Source: Cucumis sativus
Lineage: Eukaryota; Streptophyta; Magnoliopsida; Cucurbitales; Cucurbitaceae
DNA: 64,000 nt
NCBI RefSeq assembly: GCF_000004075.3
Contig: NC_026659.2
Coordinates: 27,918,272 to 27,982,271 of the forward strand
Direction: 5' to 3'
The position numbers and the translations under genes were made by a program. The notes under the pieces are model-generated. The model worked only from the letters and a program-made list of their open reading frames with translations. It made no database searches and was not told the origin of the DNA. Positions 60,149 through 64,000 of this stretch are shown here, one piece after another (positions within the stretch are counted from its first letter, which is position 1; each line of letters opens with the position of its first letter).

Positions 60149-60727
60149 GTCAAATTTGTCATTTTTGACATTTTCACTTTTCATTATCGTCATGGATTCT
60201 CTTTTTTCACACTTCGTCTCTTTTCTTTTATTTAACCTTTCTTTATGAAATGTTGTATCTTTCTGCTTTTCTCTCAAGTGAAATATTAGATTTGGTACTT
60301 TTTCTTTTACTCATTTGGTACATTTCTTGTTGAACCAAGGTATAATTTGTTCTTCTTTGATGGTTCAAAATAATCACTCTACGTTTGACTTTGGTTCTTT
60401 TATTATCTGGCACAACTTTTATATATAGTTATTTTCTTTGGTAAATTTATTATATTATTAGATATATTAATTTGTTAGTTTTGTGTACTATCCAAGGCAG
60501 TAAAGAAGTGTAGAATGACAACTCCTTTCTATTTTCTAATTCACTTTTACAAATATTAGTTTTAGTAGTTTTTTATTTTACTCATTTGGTCATATATTTC
60601 TTTTCTTTTGGAATGGATGTGTAATTTTATTTTTGTTGGATGGTTTGAAATATTTAGGTTCATTGTCATTCTTCTAGTTTTATTTTGAATAATTATAATT
60701 TGTGACAATTTTTAGAATAATGACTAA

Positions 60728-61346
60728 GTGTATAGTAATTAGAGGTTTAAGAATAACTTGGGTAATCCAACAACTTGGATTATCCAATCCATATTATATG
60801 GGTTGGGTTGGGTTAGGTTAAAATATGGATTGGATTGGGTTGGGTTGAAAAAAATGAATTTTTTTTAGTTGGGTTTAGTCTCGGGTTGTAAGGTTGAAAA
60901 ATTCGATCAAATTAATCATATATATATATATATATATAAATAAATATTCCTCTCTTCTCACTCTCAATCCTCCTTTGCGCGTCGCATCCCTTTTATTCTC
61001 ACATCTCCTACGTCTTCGACATCTCCTTCGTCTCTACTTTCCTTCATCTCTGACTCTCCTTGTCCTACTTATCCCGCGCATTCCTTATATTATCACATCT
61101 CCTCCGTCTTCGACATCTTCATTTCTAACTCTCCTCTATCTTTGATCTTCACAGTTCATCTCGTTAGATCTCAGATCTCATATACTCGCAGTTCGACGTC
61201 ATGTTCTTCTTTGTCAATCTCTTCAGCTTCTGAATAACCGACAATCCAATTTATATTTTATGGGTTGGTTTAGAAACTTGATTTAACCCAAATAACCTAA
61301 AAGTATGGGTTTGGTTGAGATGTTTCTCAACCCAACCTTACTACAC
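60728..61346. mobile_element. Possible non-autonomous DNA element, unit B copy
   Basis: Copy of 42158-42765. The left terminal word reads GTGTATAGTAA (two extra bases), and there are small indels around the AT microsatellite. Tentative, as for the A copy. Confidence 0.35.
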
Positions 61347-61863
61347 CCTTAACAGCAACTTTTTTAAAAATTGCAGATATAGCAAAATTCTTTAGTGATA
61401 AACTTCTATCGCTCATAGATTATTATGGTCTATCATGATTGATTTTGACAGATTTTGCTTTATTTGTAAATTTTTAAAATGTTGCTATATATTTAATTAT
61501 TTTAAATTTAATTACTATATTTGCAACTATTCTTTTATTTTGTGTGGTTCTTCTATTATTTGGTACACTTTATATATTATTATTTTCTTTGGTTTTATTA
61601 TATTATGAGATATATTCTGTTAATTTTGTGCAAAATACTCTACACATATTTTACTTGCTATATGTTTCTTTTCTTTGATTCTTCCATTTATCTTTTAATT
61701 CTCTTTTGAATATTTATTTTCTTGAAAATCTTGGATTGTATTTTGTGGATTTTTTTTCTTAACGTGCACTTCATCTTTTGAGGTCAAATGTTTAATCTAT
61801 CATTTGATTTATGTATCATGGTCTTATTTAAGAACGGAAGAGTTCACTACATGCGAAAAATCA

Positions 61864-62418
61864 AGACTCTGTTTACGAACTCTTTCCAAAACACTTCTTG
61901 GACGTTTCTTTTTGTTTTTGTTTTTGTTTTTTTCTTTGAAAAATAAGATATTTTACAAAACTTTTGAAAAACTGCATGAGCAAGGATGTTGGCCACACAC
62001 AGGGCAATGAGCAGCAAGGCAACATGCACCATGGTGCGCGGAAGATGTTGTCTTGGTGCCATCTTTGCACATGCGGAAGCGAACTTTCAAATGGCATTTA
62101 CAAAACATTGGGAAAACACTTTTTTTTCTTCCTATTTTCTTCTAGAAAGTCTTTCCAGAACATATGTATATATATGTGTGTGTATATACATATATATTTG
62201 CAAAATCTCTCGTTTAAAAGGTCTATACAAGAACATGTTCTAAAAGTTTTCTCGCTTCAAATTCTGTTTACGAACTCTTTCCAAAACACTTCTTGGACGT
62301 TTCTTTTTGTTTTTGTTTTTTTTTTTCTTTGAAAAATAAGATATTTTACAAAACTTTTGAAAAACTGCATGAGCAAGGATGTTGGCCACACACACGGCAA
62401 TGAGCAGCAAGGCAACAT
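61864..62418 (+). repeat. Partial 393-bp repeat copies at the B/C junction
   Basis: Anchors at 61878 and 62272. Start point, stop point and the trailing filler are the same as at 43283-43849. Confidence 0.95.
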
Positions 62419-62429
62419 GGCCACACACT

Positions 62430-64000
62430 CGTTAGTTGTGAGCTCAACTGGGATTGAGAGTACAATTGTCCCGCATATCATTCATTCCATTAGCTAATCG
62501 CTTCTGTTGCGATCCTTGGTGGTTCAACCCATTTGTTCTTTCATATCAATCGTAGTACAACCCAATCGCTCTTAAGTTGACTTCTCATACTTATAGATTA
62601 TGATTCTCAATTATTTGGCTAAGATAACTTCCATCGTTGAGCCTCCCTCTACTCATTCCAATCACATTTCTTAACTTTGTTTTCTCTCATTATTTGTTGT
62701 CATTTGCTCAACAAGTATTTATATAAATCATCCCAAATCAACTCCCACTTTTCAGATTTCCATGGATATAAAAAGAAATGGTGGCTCATCATTCGTACCA
62801 TTTCTTTTGTTGATGGGCATGAATTACGGGTCATTATGAACTCACCAACAAGCAACCAACCATTTTGACTCCTTGTTAGTACTTAAAAGTTAACAACTTT
62901 AATCATCTTCTACTAGATAAAATAAGTTGTGTTTTCAAAGTTCATGTGTAAAGCAAAAGAGATTGTCTTATAGTGACTTTAACATAGATTACACTCCCAT
63001 TGTGAAATAATATATAACTATATTTATATCAACTATATATTACATATATAACAAAACCCTAAAATAAAGTTAAGTTGTCCAAAATAACAAACTAGCGTCC
63101 TCCTTGAAAAATTATAAAAATTTCAAGTTAGATTGTCTTGGATTTTAGGATGTATTAAGGCTATCTCCATGTATTAGAGAATATAAGAAATTCTATTTAA
63201 CAATTTAAAAAATTATAAGATTTTTTTGTAGCCTTATCCTTGCAATTGAAGTAGGAGATTAAATCCGAAACTCTTGTCGAAATTGGGCAAGCATGCTAGC
63301 CTGAAAAGATTGGTTCCGTCGGAAAACAAGAGGGGTTGGTCAATATCGGTTTCAGAAAGTTTCAAATTGAAAACTTTAAAAAATTATTTATAAGTCGATC
63401 AACCCAATTAATATCAACTGACACTTACTCATCAATGTCGATTTTGTAAAAAATACCATCTCCGACCGACCGATTAACACCGAAGTCGGGAACTTACGCA
63501 TACTAGATAAGTGTAGAGTATATATATCTTTTTCAAATTTGATTAAATTACCAAATATTATATCCAATTCTCTCTCTACCCTTTTTTTATCTGCGTTCCC
63601 GCCCGCCGCTCGGTGAACTCATTTGCGCAGCTCTTTCCTCTTTCTCTTCTTTGTCTTCCTCTCGGCTTCACAATCTTCATCGTCAATCTTTGATCCAGCC
63701 TAAGAAGGCGCTGTACATTATAGGGTTTTAAGTAGAAGGTGAGTTTTCAGATTGCTTTTATATCTTCTGTCAAGCTATGATGCTTTTGGTACTTATCGAC
63801 CACTTTCTCATGCAAGAATATTTGAGTTTGAGAATTATTTGCTGAAATTTTTATGGGTTTATGGAGTATTTTCTACTTTGTTTTGGCGGAGTTGAGTTTG
63901 CTTCTTAGGTGTAGAGAAGTTTGTTCAGTGTTGTTTTTGTTTTTGAGGCTACAACTCAATGAAAAAACTCATTGTTCATGGAATTAGGGTTTTATCTTGT
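62430..64000 (+). repeat. Tandem segmental duplication, unit C (cut by window end)
   Basis: The third copy starts with CGTTAGTTGTGAGCTCAACT and runs to the window end, about 145 bp before the expected PELP1 start codon. It shares three variants with B against A (TTGCGATCC, AACTTTGTTTTC, CATTGTTCATGG) but has the intact CCCGCCCGCCGCTCGG of A. Confidence 0.96.
63519..63526 (+). promoter_or_regulatory. Candidate TATA box of a third PELP1 copy
   Basis: The TATATATA, TTCCCGCC, telo-box and leader are all present, so a third complete promoter lies in the window, with its gene expected just outside. Confidence 0.4.

Larger units (their letters stand above)
57402..61863. other. T-rich gene-free tract, unit B
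   Basis: Copy of 38826-43282 with very few differences (for example a short deletion near 58005 and a changed T/G run near 59575). It contains the same diverged direct repeats, hairpin (59172-59230), foldback repeat (60024-60148) and GGGTT-rich element (about 60728-61346). No gene. Confidence 0.6.
43850..62429 (+). repeat. Tandem segmental duplication, unit B (18.6 kb)
   Basis: Direct copy of unit A, 18580 bp to the start of unit C. The difference from unit A is almost wholly the internal array (3 versus 13 periods). Small differences include a 19-bp tandem duplication in B (53346-53383) and about 30 bp in the R3H intron (near 54028-54060) that A lacks. Confidence 0.97.

Overview
The window is AT-rich nuclear DNA of a flowering plant. 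Genes have GT-AG introns, there is a nuclear tRNA-Ser with plant-style flanks, and the proteins are plant families: a plastid DUF2996 protein, a germin-like protein, a TBL/PMR5 acetyltransferase and a plant PELP1/RIX1 protein. Protein resemblance and the foldback repeats between genes suggest a cucurbit (melon/cucumber/gourd type). This is an inference; no search was run.

Layout. 1-21326 is ordinary single-copy gene space: a DUF2996 plastid protein (2965-5754, +), the small RPA subunit RPA3/RPA14 (7663-8541, +), tRNA-Ser(GCT) (9884-9965, +), a mitochondrial-type ISCA1 Fe-S assembly protein (10129-12338, +), a Sfp/AASDHPPT-type 4'-phosphopantetheinyl transferase (13606-15796, +), an intronless germin-like protein (17157-17786, +) and a TBL-family O-acetyltransferase (18602-20497, -). 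All multi-exon models join in frame. The genes look independent; there is no operon-like logic.

21327-64000 is a direct tandem segmental amplification. Unit A (21327-43849, 22.5 kb) is followed by unit B (43850-62429, 18.6 kb) and the start of unit C (62430 to the window end). Each full unit holds a complete PELP1/RIX1-like ribosome-biogenesis gene with its promoter, a broken R3H-SUZ gene, a tandem array of a ~393-bp repeat, a ~4.5-kb T-rich gene-free tract, and about 1.4 more copies of the same 393-bp repeat at the junction with the next unit. The internal array has about 13 periods in A and 3 in B, and this alone explains nearly all of the 3.9-kb length difference. The A/B and B/C junctions are identical and contain a short filler resembling sequence a few tens of bases upstream.

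In unit B the PELP1 copy differs from A by many single-base losses, mostly in short homopolymers, which looks more like unpolished long-read consensus than natural decay. Both PELP1 copies share a frame problem in exon 4. No LTR retroelement, virus-like element, rRNA or CRISPR array was recognised.
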